Source: Vibrio sp. D404a (GTDB taxonomy: Bacteria > Pseudomonadota > Gammaproteobacteria > Enterobacterales > Vibrionaceae). Taken from it: a DNA stretch of 64,000 nt. The notes below the pieces were generated by a model that did not search any database, was not told the DNA's origin, and was given only the letters and a program-made list of their open reading frames with translations. Positions 27,085 to 34,825 of this stretch are shown in pieces (the first letter of the stretch is position 1; every line of letters starts with the position of its first letter). The translations under genes and the position numbers were made by a program. Where the stretch lies: the NCBI RefSeq assembly GCF_030248535.1, contig NZ_JAHGAJ010000001.1, positions 1 through 64,000 of the forward strand, read 5' to 3'.

Positions 27085-29400
27085 CTAGTTGAGCGTGTAA
27101 TCCACAAACTCAATACGGTTCGGATACTCGAAAGGCGCTTCGTATTCTGGTGTCACTGGAGAGCCCAGATCCATACCGATATCGGTAGTTTCTGTTACTG
27201 CAAAGCGCAGCGGCACCGTGTTTCCAATTTTCTCAGAACCCACTTCTTTGCCATTCACGTAAAGTGTTGCGGTACCACCGCCACCATGCTCATTAGACTC
27301 TTGCTTGTAGTCCATCTTGATGTCGAGTGTGCCACTCGGCAATGGCTCTTCTGATGTCACATGGAAGCGTTTTTTGTTGAAGAAGTTATAGTGGTAGTGC
27401 AGTTTTCCATCCTTAATATAGATGGTGTAGCCAGCAACATTGCCCCCAACTGCCACGATGACACCTTCATCACCTTGGTTGTAGTCCAACTTCGACTCAA
27501 TAGTATGGCTACGTGAGTAGACCGGAGGCGTACCACCTTCTGGTATGCGCACTGTGCCTTGGTAATATCTGAAGTTCTTCTTACCACGAGTAATCGACGG
27601 ACGGTTTGGGTTTACTACGCGCTCGGCGTAGCGGTCATCCAATGGGTAGACGTCATACTTATTGGCTTCCTCATCGAATATCTTCTTCAGCTCTTCAAGT
27701 TTCTCTGGGTGAGACTTAGCAAGATCATTTGCTTGAGAGAAGTCTTCATCAATGTTGTAGAGTTCCCAAGTAACATCATCAAACCCTTTCGAACCAATGA
27801 ATGCCCACGGCACGCCATGGAATGCTGATGCCACCCAACCTTCATGATAAATAGCCCTATGACCTGCTACTTCAAAGTACTGTGTTTTCCTAGTGCCTTC
27901 TTTGTCTGCACCATCAAATGAGTAGTTCATCGGAACACCAGCCATTGGTGATTGCTCAACACCGTTCACTTCTGTCGGGAGCTCAATGCCAGCTGCCTCA
28001 TAGATAGTCGGGGCGACATCGACAACATGGTGGAACTGTGTGCGTTTTTCATTTTTCGCTTTGATTCCTTCTGGCCAAGAGACGATGAGACCATTTCGGG
28101 TTCCGCCAAAGTGAGATGGGACACGTTTCATCCACTGGAAAGGGGAACTGCCCGCCCAAGCCCAAGGTACTGCATAGTGGTTTTCAAAGTCTTTTCCACC
28201 GATACCATCAATCACTTCCAACTGATCTTCAACCGTGTCTGGGAAACCGTTTTGTACCATCATGTTGTTAGTTGTGCCGATGAGCGTGCCCTCACCACTA
28301 GCGCCATTGTCGCCTACGACATAGATAACCATGGTGTTTTCTGCCCCTGGAATATCCTTCGCTTCCTTGATTAGGTTACCCACCCAATGATCAGTGTGCG
28401 CCATAAACCCAGCGGCTACTTCCATTTGACGTGCAAAGAGTTTCTTCTCGTCCTCAGACTGTTCATCCCACGCAGGGATCTCATCCGGTCTTGGAGTCAG
28501 CTTTGTGTCTTTCGGAATGATGCCAAGTTGCTTCTGCCTCTTAAATGTGTGCTCACGCATCGCATCCCAGCCATCGTCGAACTGGCCCTTAAATTTATCG
28601 ATCCATTCGCTACCAACGTGGAAAGGCGCATGGATGGCACCCGTTGAGAAGTACGCGAAGTAAGGCTTATCTGGGTTAAGGGATTTTTGTTGTTTAATCC
28701 ATTTAACAGCATCTCTCGCCAGATCTTCAGTCAGGTGGTATGTCTCACCCGGTTTCTTTTCAGGTTCTACTGGTAAGGTATTTTTAAACAGTTGAGGCTC
28801 ATACTGACTGGTTTCACCCCCCATAAACCCGTAGAAGTATTCGAAACCTAATCCAGTAGGCCAACGATCGAATGGCCCGGTCTGGTTGGTTTCCCAATCA
28901 GGGGTATTGTGCCATTTACCCCAAGCAGCCGTGTTGTAACCATTCTGCTTTAAAATCTCAGCAACACTGGCCGAGTCTTTACCCCAGATACTGTGGTAAC
29001 CCGGGTAGCCCGATGACATTTCAGAAATGGTTCCAAAGCCGAGCTGGTGGTGGTTTCGTCCTGTCAGTAGTGACGCCCTCGTTGGGCTGGATACTGCTGT
29101 TGTGTGGAAACGGGTGTAAGTAACGCCTTCTTCAGCCAACTCATCCATTGCTGGCGTTGGGATCGGGCCGCCTAAAGTGGATGTCTGACCAAAGCCAACA
29201 TCGTCAAGGATGACGAGGATAATGTTTGGCGCACCTTCAGGAGCTTCAACGGGTTGTGGGTAATCTTCTTGTGATTCTGCGATTGTGCGACCAATCTTCC
29301 CGTTAAATTCTGGGGCTTCGTATGGTAGTACATTTCCAGAAGCATATGAACTGAAGGGTAGCGCTAGTGTTATTGCTGTAAGTAAGAATTTATTTCTCAT
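27085..29400 (-). CDS. Periplasmic arylsulfatase, Ser-type
   Basis: An alkaline-phosphatase-fold sulfatase of about 771 residues. A signal peptide (MRNKFLLTAITLALPFSSYA) precedes the domain, with metal ligands in LVILDDVGFG. The sulfatase signature is SSPTRASLLTG, so Ser (about residue 104) is in the position converted to formylglycine; this fits the neighbouring anaerobic-type maturase. Other sulfatase features are AAWGKWHN, GDNGASGEGT and a C-terminal beta-rich extension of about 150 residues. The start at 29400 is preferred for the signal peptide over a TTG at 29412. It probably hydrolyses an aryl or alkyl sulfate ester brought in through the nearby FadL-type porin; the substrate is not known. 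Confidence 0.88.
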   Translation of the reverse strand: MRNKFLLTAITLALPFSSYASGNVLPYEAPEFNGKIGRTIAESQEDYPQPVEAPEGAPNIILVILDDVGFGQTSTLGGPIPTPAMDELAEEGVTYTRFHTTAVSSPTRASLLTGRNHHQLGFGTISEMSSGYPGYHSIWGKDSASVAEILKQNGYNTAAWGKWHNTPDWETNQTGPFDRWPTGLGFEYFYGFMGGETSQYEPQLFKNTLPVEPEKKPGETYHLTEDLARDAVKWIKQQKSLNPDKPYFAYFSTGAIHAPFHVGSEWIDKFKGQFDDGWDAMREHTFKRQKQLGIIPKDTKLTPRPDEIPAWDEQSEDEKKLFARQMEVAAGFMAHTDHWVGNLIKEAKDIPGAENTMVIYVVGDNGASGEGTLIGTTNNMMVQNGFPDTVEDQLEVIDGIGGKDFENHYAVPWAWAGSSPFQWMKRVPSHFGGTRNGLIVSWPEGIKAKNEKRTQFHHVVDVAPTIYEAAGIELPTEVNGVEQSPMAGVPMNYSFDGADKEGTRKTQYFEVAGHRAIYHEGWVASAFHGVPWAFIGSKGFDDVTWELYNIDEDFSQANDLAKSHPEKLEELKKIFDEEANKYDVYPLDDRYAERVVNPNRPSITRGKKNFRYYQGTVRIPEGGTPPVYSRSHTIESKLDYNQGDEGVIVAVGGNVAGYTIYIKDGKLHYHYNFFNKKRFHVTSEEPLPSGTLDIKMDYKQESNEHGGGGTATLYVNGKEVGSEKIGNTVPLRFAVTETTDIGMDLGSPVTPEYEAPFEYPNRIEFVDYTLN

Positions 29401-29412
29401 TTCAATGACCAA

Positions 29413-29649
29413 CGTTAATAGAGATTTATAACAAAACGGTTTGTTCCAAAGTTATGAATGGGGCTACAGATAGGTATTTGACCTCCTAGATAGGAAAGAT
29501 CGGCTAGCGATATAAAGGGGATGAAGGCTATTTTAATGGTGGGACAGAATTGATATAGGGATTAGCCACGATACGTTTCATAGGCAGAAGCTATGAGTTT
29601 GTTGTGGGTGATTGGTGAGATATGACGGTAATAGTGCGCAAATAAAATT
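29413..29649. other. Sulfatase promoter region
   Basis: The gap between the sulfatase and the second 96-bp repeat. It contains ATAGGT-N5-ACCT at about 29470-29484 and a small palindrome CCTAGATAGG at 29485-29494, possible binding sites for the islet LysR. No gene is visible. Confidence 0.4.
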
Positions 29650-29745
29650 AGGGTCACTTTCAACCTAGAAAGTGACCCTAATAAACATCAAGTCGTGAGT
29701 GTTTTGGTTGAGTCTCTGACTATGCATCTAGCTTCAAAAACTGCC
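29650..29745. repeat. 96-bp direct repeat, copy 2 (3' end of the ABC ATPase gene)
   Basis: The original copy: it consists of the last codons of the ABC ATPase gene plus its terminator. The near-identical copy 1 is at 22268-22363, same orientation. The two define a 7.4-kb segment. Confidence 0.92.
29651..29678 (-). terminator. Terminator of the amino-acid ABC transporter operon
   Basis: An 11-bp perfect stem GGGTCACTTTC/GAAAGTGACCC with a 6-nt loop, followed on the minus strand by TAATTTTATTT. An identical structure is in repeat copy 1 at 22269-22296. Confidence 0.8.
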
Positions 29746-30685
29746 TTACGCGCGTTGAATCTGGATTGGTGAAGAATTTTTCGGGAGCGTTTTTCTCTAT
29801 CAATATTCCTTTTTCCAAGAACACGACTTGGTCTGATACTTGGCGTGCGAAGTCCATTTCGTGAGTCACGATCACCATGGTATAGCCCTCTTTAGAAAGC
29901 TTCTGCATAACGGTTAGTACTTCTTCAACCAACTCTGGGTCGAGCGCAGAGGTGGGTTCATCGAAGAGCAGCACTTTAGGTTCCATGGCTAGTGCGCGAG
30001 CAATGGCGACACGTTGTTTTTGTCCGCCAGATAACATACTCGGATAGCTATCAAGCTTGTGTGACATGCCGACTTTTTCTAGTTGGATTTCGGCCATGGA
30101 TTCTGCATCGGCTTTCATCCACTTCTTCACATGTATCAATGCTTCCATCACATTTTGTTTAACCGTAAGGTGTGGCCACAGGTTGAAGCTTTGAAACACC
30201 ATACCGACTCGCTGGCGCATCTGGGCGAGCTCTTTATACTTAGCGGGTTTGTTGGTTTCTGCGTTGACGCCAATACGCTCATCACCGATGTAGATAAACC
30301 CTCTTTCTGGCTGTTCTAACCAGTTGATACAGCGGAGCAAGGTCGATTTCCCAGAACCGGAAGACCCTAGAATGCTGACTACTTCGCCTTTTTGAATATT
30401 GAGGTTGATGTCTCTTAGAACTTCAATGCCATCAAATTGCTTGGACAGGTTGATGATTTTGATAATCGAATCTTGATCAGCAGGGTGTGTTTGTATTGCG
30501 TCTACGGTTTCTGATTGCGCCTGCTCCAAAGGTTCGACGATATGTAGGTCGGCACTCTCTTTAAACTCACTAACTGGTGTTTCTGGCCTAGTTTCAACGG
30601 TTGGTATAGCTTCAACGGCTGGTAAAGCTTCAACGGCTGGTATGGATTCAGTGGTCGATAGAGTTTCAACAGATTGTTTAAGCAT
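29720..30685 (-). CDS. Polar amino-acid ABC transporter, ATP-binding protein with repetitive N-terminal extension
   Basis: The ATPase of a PAAT-family importer. The core has Walker A GSSGSGKST, Q-loop region VFQSFNLWPH, signature LSGGQKQR and Walker B VLLFDEPTSALDPE. Unusually, about 65-70 residues precede the core; this part is acidic and repetitive (IPAVEALPAVEAIPTVE) and is encoded by three 18-bp tandem repeats at 30594-30647. Typical GlnQ/ArtP proteins are about 245 residues and lack this. It overlaps the upstream permease gene by 8 bp. The C-terminus VRQFLKLDA is the part duplicated at 22337-22363 and, more diverged, at 60077-60124. Confidence 0.9.
   Translation of the reverse strand: MLKQSVETLSTTESIPAVEALPAVEAIPTVETRPETPVSEFKESADLHIVEPLEQAQSETVDAIQTHPADQDSIIKIINLSKQFDGIEVLRDINLNIQKGEVVSILGSSGSGKSTLLRCINWLEQPERGFIYIGDERIGVNAETNKPAKYKELAQMRQRVGMVFQSFNLWPHLTVKQNVMEALIHVKKWMKADAESMAEIQLEKVGMSHKLDSYPSMLSGGQKQRVAIARALAMEPKVLLFDEPTSALDPELVEEVLTVMQKLSKEGYTMVIVTHEMDFARQVSDQVVFLEKGILIEKNAPEKFFTNPDSTRVRQFLKLDA
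30594..30647. repeat. Three 18-bp tandem repeats inside the ABC ATPase gene
   Basis: The unit TTCAACGGCTGGTAWAGC is repeated three times with one to three changes and encodes a six-residue repeat. Copy number change would stay in frame. Confidence 0.85.
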
Positions 30686-31349
30686 GACTTAGCCCTCGTT
30701 GTAGCACTTTGCTAAGTGCTAGTTTTGTTAGTTGTTCAACCGCAATACTGACCATCCAATACAAGCCAATCGCGACGATAAAGGCGTTAAGTGGGATGAA
30801 GTAGGTTGACTGAATGCTGTTGGCCGCTGCAGTGATCTCACTGACGGTAATGATGCTTAAAAACGCGGTGTCTTTAAGGCAGATGATGAGCTGGTTCGCA
30901 ATGAGCGGTATGGATTTAAATAAAACGTTGGGCGTAATGACGCGGGTGAATATTTTAAACTTCGAGAAACCACATGATTTTGCTGCCTCGATGTAGCCTT
31001 CGTCCATGTCCTTTCTTACGCCCCGAAAAATTTCGCAAAAATACGTACTGTGATAGAGGCAAAGTGAGACGAGGCCAGCGGTCATCGCGTCCATACGTAT
31101 CCCGACTTGTGGTAAGCCGTAGTAAAGCAAGTAGGCGAGAATCAGGAACGGCAGTGTTCGCATGACGTTGATGCTGCTTCTTACACAGAATTTTAGCCCG
31201 CTACTTCCATTCTCAAGTACGCTCAGTAGTGCTAAACCCATAAAGAAGCTAATCGCAGATGCCGAGGAAAACAGCACCACCGTTGTGACTAAGCCGTAAG
31301 TAAAAATTTCTTTTTGATCCCAAATGATTTGCCATTCATTCATATCCAT
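30678..31349 (-). CDS. Polar amino-acid ABC transporter permease (second)
   Basis: A 223-residue HisMQ-type inner-membrane permease with about five membrane segments. The ATPase-coupling loop reads EAAKSCGFSKFKIFTRVITP. It starts 6 bp after the other permease and overlaps the ATPase gene. The start has a TAGGAGA ribosome-binding site. Together with the other permease it forms the heterodimeric channel of an importer for a polar or zwitterionic amino compound. Confidence 0.88.
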   Translation of the reverse strand: MDMNEWQIIWDQKEIFTYGLVTTVVLFSSASAISFFMGLALLSVLENGSSGLKFCVRSSINVMRTLPFLILAYLLYYGLPQVGIRMDAMTAGLVSLCLYHSTYFCEIFRGVRKDMDEGYIEAAKSCGFSKFKIFTRVITPNVLFKSIPLIANQLIICLKDTAFLSIITVSEITAAANSIQSTYFIPLNAFIVAIGLYWMVSIAVEQLTKLALSKVLQRGLSHA

Positions 31350-31354
31350 TTCTC

Positions 31355-31996
31355 CTAGGCAGCTAAATTACTGGCTTTTTGCTCAGCCACGTTTTGAAGC
31401 TTTATCAGCAAGCCGATGATGCACATATAAAGGACTGCCGCGCATAAAATTGGCCCAAGTGGCTCGTATGTCACTGCGGCGATACGGTTGGTCACTCGCG
31501 TAAGGTCGACTACTCCGATGACGGCAATCGCTGGGCTGCCTTTGATAAGAAAAGACATCTCGTTCACCAGTGCTGGTAGGCTCACAATCACCATTTGCGG
31601 GAACATAATGCGGCGGAAATAAACGAGGCGTGACATGCCAATGGCTTCCGCTGCCTCGCGTTGACCATTCGAAAAGTTCAAAAACGCATTGCGCCAGATT
31701 TCAGCATTGAACGCGGAGGTATTTAGTGTGAGACATAATATTGCTGATAGGTGTTTATCTAAGTTGATACCAAAAGCGGGAAACGAAAGAAAAATGAATA
31801 GGGCTAGCGTGACCAATGGAGTGGCTCGAGCCCAGCTTACATAAACACCGAGAAACTGGTCGATAAAGGGAATTTTGGCCATTCTTACTAGTGCAATGGC
31901 TAACCCAATTGCAACCCCAAGGACAATAGATACTAGGGAGATCCAAGCGGTCGTCCACGCGCCTTCTAATAACTGCATCCATGCGTAGTAATCCAT
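31355..31996 (-). CDS. Polar amino-acid ABC transporter permease (first)
   Basis: A 213-residue HisMQ-family permease. The start MDYYAWMQLLEGAWTTAWIS is typical of the family, and the EAA loop is EAAEAIGMSRLVYFRRIMFP. It follows the binding-protein gene by 82 bp and precedes the second permease by 5 bp. Substrate specificity cannot be read from permeases. Confidence 0.88.
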   Translation of the reverse strand: MDYYAWMQLLEGAWTTAWISLVSIVLGVAIGLAIALVRMAKIPFIDQFLGVYVSWARATPLVTLALFIFLSFPAFGINLDKHLSAILCLTLNTSAFNAEIWRNAFLNFSNGQREAAEAIGMSRLVYFRRIMFPQMVIVSLPALVNEMSFLIKGSPAIAVIGVVDLTRVTNRIAAVTYEPLGPILCAAVLYMCIIGLLIKLQNVAEQKASNLAA

Positions 31997-32078
31997 AATG
32001 TATGCACCTCCGATAACGGTTTGATGTTGAAGGCGGACTTACAGCTAAAACAGTAAGCCCGCTATTGGGGTTGTTCTT

Positions 32079-32951
32079 TTAGCTTGGGTTTACTGCTGTC
32101 AGAGAATGGTATTGTTCAACTGACGTGATTGGCTCGATAGGAAGGTCATCAAATGACTCGCCAAACCATTTCTCTTGTAACTCCGCAAGTCGGCCCGTCT
32201 CTTTGAGGTGTTTGAAGAAATCGGTCAAATAGGCGAGAAGTTCAGGGTTTTGCTTAGGCACTGGCCAACTCACGAAACCAGGGCCAGATACCGCTTCGCC
32301 TTTCTTGAACACTTTTGATTTGGTTTTCACCACCTCGTTGACCGAGACGATGCTGTTTATGACGTAGTCAACGCGACCATTGGCGAGGTCCGCATAGGCT
32401 TCTGGGTAGGATTGATATTCAACCACTCTGCCCAGTGATTTACCGTCTGCTTCTAGCATAGTTTTGAGTTCCGGCAAGCGCTCCAACAAGGCACTACCTG
32501 CCTGTAGGCCGACAGTTTTACCATCTAAATCTGACACGCCAGAGATAGAATCATCCTTGGTTCGAGCAAGGTAGTAGTGTTGCGCAGAAGCGATAGGTGG
32601 CGTGAAATCGAAGACTTGAAGGCGAGCATCCGTGACGATAGCACCGGTGAGCGCAAGGTCGTACTGTCCCGCTGAGACAGAGGCAAGTAGGCCAGTCCAC
32701 GGTAAGATATCTTGTTTCACGTCGAACTTGGCATACTCGCGAAGCTCATCAAGCAGGTCCTTGTTGATGCCGCTTGGTTGACCTTTCGCAATGTAGTTAA
32801 ACGGAGAGTAATTATCCTCAGTGGCTACCTTGAGTACGCCAGACTCTAATACCTGAGGAAGATCCGCACTGAGGGCACTCGCTGATGTCCCCACTGCCAG
32901 TGTGATAGCCGCTAGCGAAAACCATTTTTTTACATTCATTCCATGTCCCAT
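32079..32951 (-). CDS. Polar amino-acid ABC transporter, periplasmic binding protein
   Basis: A 290-residue SBP family 3 protein, first gene of the importer operon. The signal peptide (VKKWFSLAAITLAVGTSASA) is followed by VLKVATEDNYSPFNYIAKGQPSGINKDL in pieces typical of the family, then LTGAIVTDARLQVFDFTPP and DLDGKTVGLQAGSA. Ligand residues normally include an Arg and Asp in the second lobe (GRVDYVINS). The operon is divergent from a MocR-type regulator, and its promoter carries a motif shared with the aminotransferase/exporter promoter region, so the ligand is probably the aminotransferase substrate. Confidence 0.88.
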   Translation of the reverse strand: MGHGMNVKKWFSLAAITLAVGTSASALSADLPQVLESGVLKVATEDNYSPFNYIAKGQPSGINKDLLDELREYAKFDVKQDILPWTGLLASVSAGQYDLALTGAIVTDARLQVFDFTPPIASAQHYYLARTKDDSISGVSDLDGKTVGLQAGSALLERLPELKTMLEADGKSLGRVVEYQSYPEAYADLANGRVDYVINSIVSVNEVVKTKSKVFKKGEAVSGPGFVSWPVPKQNPELLAYLTDFFKHLKETGRLAELQEKWFGESFDDLPIEPITSVEQYHSLTAVNPS

Positions 32952-33025
32952 ATATCCATCCTTTTAAATATCGTGAACGTTTTTCTTGAACACTTTCACT
33001 TTAGATATTTGAAGGGATTATTAGG

Positions 33026-33056
33026 TAGAGCCAATTTCTAAATCGCAATGGGACAG
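33026..33056 (-). promoter_or_regulatory. Shared MocR-type operator motif, copy 1
   Basis: Read on the minus strand: CTGTCCC, then GATTTAGAAA-TTGGCTCTA, ending about 75 bp before the binding-protein start. The same words in the same order occur at 36259-36293, about 87 bp before the exporter gene. The shared element ties the two promoters to one regulator, most simply the MocR protein encoded next to copy 1. Confidence 0.6.
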
Positions 33057-33079
33057 CTATGAGATTGTAAATAAATAAT

Positions 33080-33128
33080 AACCATATTGGTTGTGGTCTA
33101 TTTCTTGCTCCAGCCAAAATATATGGTT
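33080..33128. promoter_or_regulatory. Inverted repeat upstream of the MocR gene
   Basis: AACCATATTGG (33080-33090) faces CCAAAATATATGGTT (33114-33128). The outer 8 bp are exactly inverted. It sits 30-78 bp before the MocR start and could be its autoregulatory site. Confidence 0.45.
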
Positions 33129-33157
33129 TTCGTAGAATAATAGTGGAGGTTGACGTA

Positions 33158-34720
33158 GTGGCTATCGACTATCAGTGTTTTATTGAGTTTGACTCAACCA
33201 GGAGCCTACAAGAACAAGTGCGAGAGTATCTGGTTAAGGCTATCTTGGCCGGGATCTTCGCACCAGAGCAGGCGTTACCCTCATGCCGCAAGCTGTCTCA
33301 GCAGCTAAAAGTGTCGCGTAATACGGTGTCTTTAGTCTATGAAAGTTTGCTCGATGATGGGTACTTAATTAGTAGACCACGCAGTGGGTATTATTTATCT
33401 GATAGCTATAAAAATAGTCAGGAAGAAACGGAAATAGAATTAAGTGCCACTGAAGAAAATAGTGCAATGGCTGCACCAAATTGGGGTAATAAAATAAAGG
33501 TCAACACGCATCAGTTTCCTAGAATTGTAAAACCAACGCAATGGAGCTGTTATAAATATCCGTTTATCTATGGCCAACCTTATATTGATGAGTTTCCATT
33601 ATCTCATTGGCGTGAAGCGTCGAGAAAAGTGATTGCCGATTCTCAAGACCACGGTTGGTTATGTGACAAAGTCGATAAAGATGTTGAACTGCTCGTTGAA
33701 CAGATCCGGACCCGAGTTCTGCCTCAAAGGGGGATCCACGCCAGCAACGATGAGATTTTGATAACCGTTGGCTCGCAAAATGGCCTGTACCTGTTGTCGC
33801 AGCTGCTAATGAACCGCGAATCTCGTGTCGGTGTTGAGAACCCTGGGTATAAAGAGGCTTACAACATATTTGGTTTAGCGGGCGCTCAGCTGCATCCTCA
33901 TCAAGTGGATGAAGAGGGGCTGAAACTCAACTCGCTCTCATCAATGTGTGATTACTTTTACGTGACGCCAAGCCACCAAGCCCCAACCGGGGTAACGATG
34001 AGTTCGCTGCGCCGCAAACAGATTTTGGACCTCGCCCACCAAAACGATGCCATCATCATCGAGGACGATTACGACTCCAACAGCAACTTTGAATTAAATC
34101 CAGCACCGGCACTCAAAGCTCAAGATAAGACAGGTCGAGTGATTTACGTGAGTAGCTTCTCTAAAATACTCGCACCGGGCCTAAGGCTTGGGTTTATCGT
34201 CGCGCCAGAGGAGCTGATTTACGAACTCAGAGCTCTTCGCCGTTTGATGCTCCGACATCCTCCAACACGCCTGCAAATGGAAATGGCGCATTTCATCGCT
34301 CAGGGTTACTACGATAGCTTTGTGCGTCGATTCAGAGAGAACACCCGTCAGCGCTGGGATATTATTAATGATGCGGTATCCAAGCACATTCCATACTGTG
34401 AGCGACTTGCTAAGAATGAGCTAAGCAATGCGTTGTGGTTGCAAACGCCGGACAGAGTCAGTAGTCAGATGTTGGTATCAAGGGCAGCGCAATACGGTGT
34501 ATTAGTAGAGACAGGTCATTCGCATTTTATGACGCCACCCCAAGAGAGTGTGCCAACGAGCAGTGAAGGGCGATCCATTTCGAGTCGTCCAGCGATGAGG
34601 AGTACGTTAATGAGCAATGATGCCAACCGATATTTCAGGCTGGGCTTTCACTCTATCGATAAAGAACTCATTCAGCCGGGGATTATTGAACTGGCGAAAG
34701 CCTTTGATGGATTGAAGTAA
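33158..34720 (+). CDS. MocR/GabR-type transcriptional regulator (GntR domain plus aminotransferase fold)
   Basis: A PLP-binding regulator of about 520 residues. The N-terminal GntR winged helix reads LQEQVREYLVKAILAGIFAP, then LPSCRKLSQQLKVSRNTVSL. The aminotransferase-like domain has TVGSQNGLYLLSQLL, YFYVTPSHQAPTG, IIEDDYDSN and the PLP-lysine segment YVSSFSKILAPGLRLGF. The start is the GTG at 33158, seven bases after the GGAGG ribosome-binding site; the GTG at 33143 has none. MocR members (GabR, TauR, PdxR) respond to amines or PLP adducts. It is divergent from the ABC operon and close to an aminotransferase gene; control of both is inferred. Confidence 0.9.
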   Translation: MAIDYQCFIEFDSTRSLQEQVREYLVKAILAGIFAPEQALPSCRKLSQQLKVSRNTVSLVYESLLDDGYLISRPRSGYYLSDSYKNSQEETEIELSATEENSAMAAPNWGNKIKVNTHQFPRIVKPTQWSCYKYPFIYGQPYIDEFPLSHWREASRKVIADSQDHGWLCDKVDKDVELLVEQIRTRVLPQRGIHASNDEILITVGSQNGLYLLSQLLMNRESRVGVENPGYKEAYNIFGLAGAQLHPHQVDEEGLKLNSLSSMCDYFYVTPSHQAPTGVTMSSLRRKQILDLAHQNDAIIIEDDYDSNSNFELNPAPALKAQDKTGRVIYVSSFSKILAPGLRLGFIVAPEELIYELRALRRLMLRHPPTRLQMEMAHFIAQGYYDSFVRRFRENTRQRWDIINDAVSKHIPYCERLAKNELSNALWLQTPDRVSSQMLVSRAAQYGVLVETGHSHFMTPPQESVPTSSEGRSISSRPAMRSTLMSNDANRYFRLGFHSIDKELIQPGIIELAKAFDGLK

Positions 34721-34774
34721 CCCGCATTGAATACCGTGTTGTTCTAACAACTTGTCTTTGGGTTCATTAACTAA

Positions 34775-34806
34775 AAGTGCCAAGCATGTTGCTTGGCACT
34801 TGTTTT
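34775..34806. terminator. Bidirectional terminator between MocR and aminotransferase genes
   Basis: A perfect 12-bp stem AAGTGCCAAGCA/TGCTTGGCACTT with a 3-nt loop. TGTTTT follows on the plus strand and a TTTTAG tract on the minus strand, as expected between convergent genes. Confidence 0.88.
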
Positions 34807-34825
34807 AATCTTTGGCTGATTTGTA

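Noticed and set aside
22268-29745. Insertion sequence or composite transposon
   Set aside because: No transposase, no inverted terminal repeats and the repeats are direct and gene-derived.
30594-30647. CRISPR array
   Set aside because: The 18-bp units are adjacent without spacers and lie in a coding frame. No CRISPR-like spacing was seen anywhere in the window.
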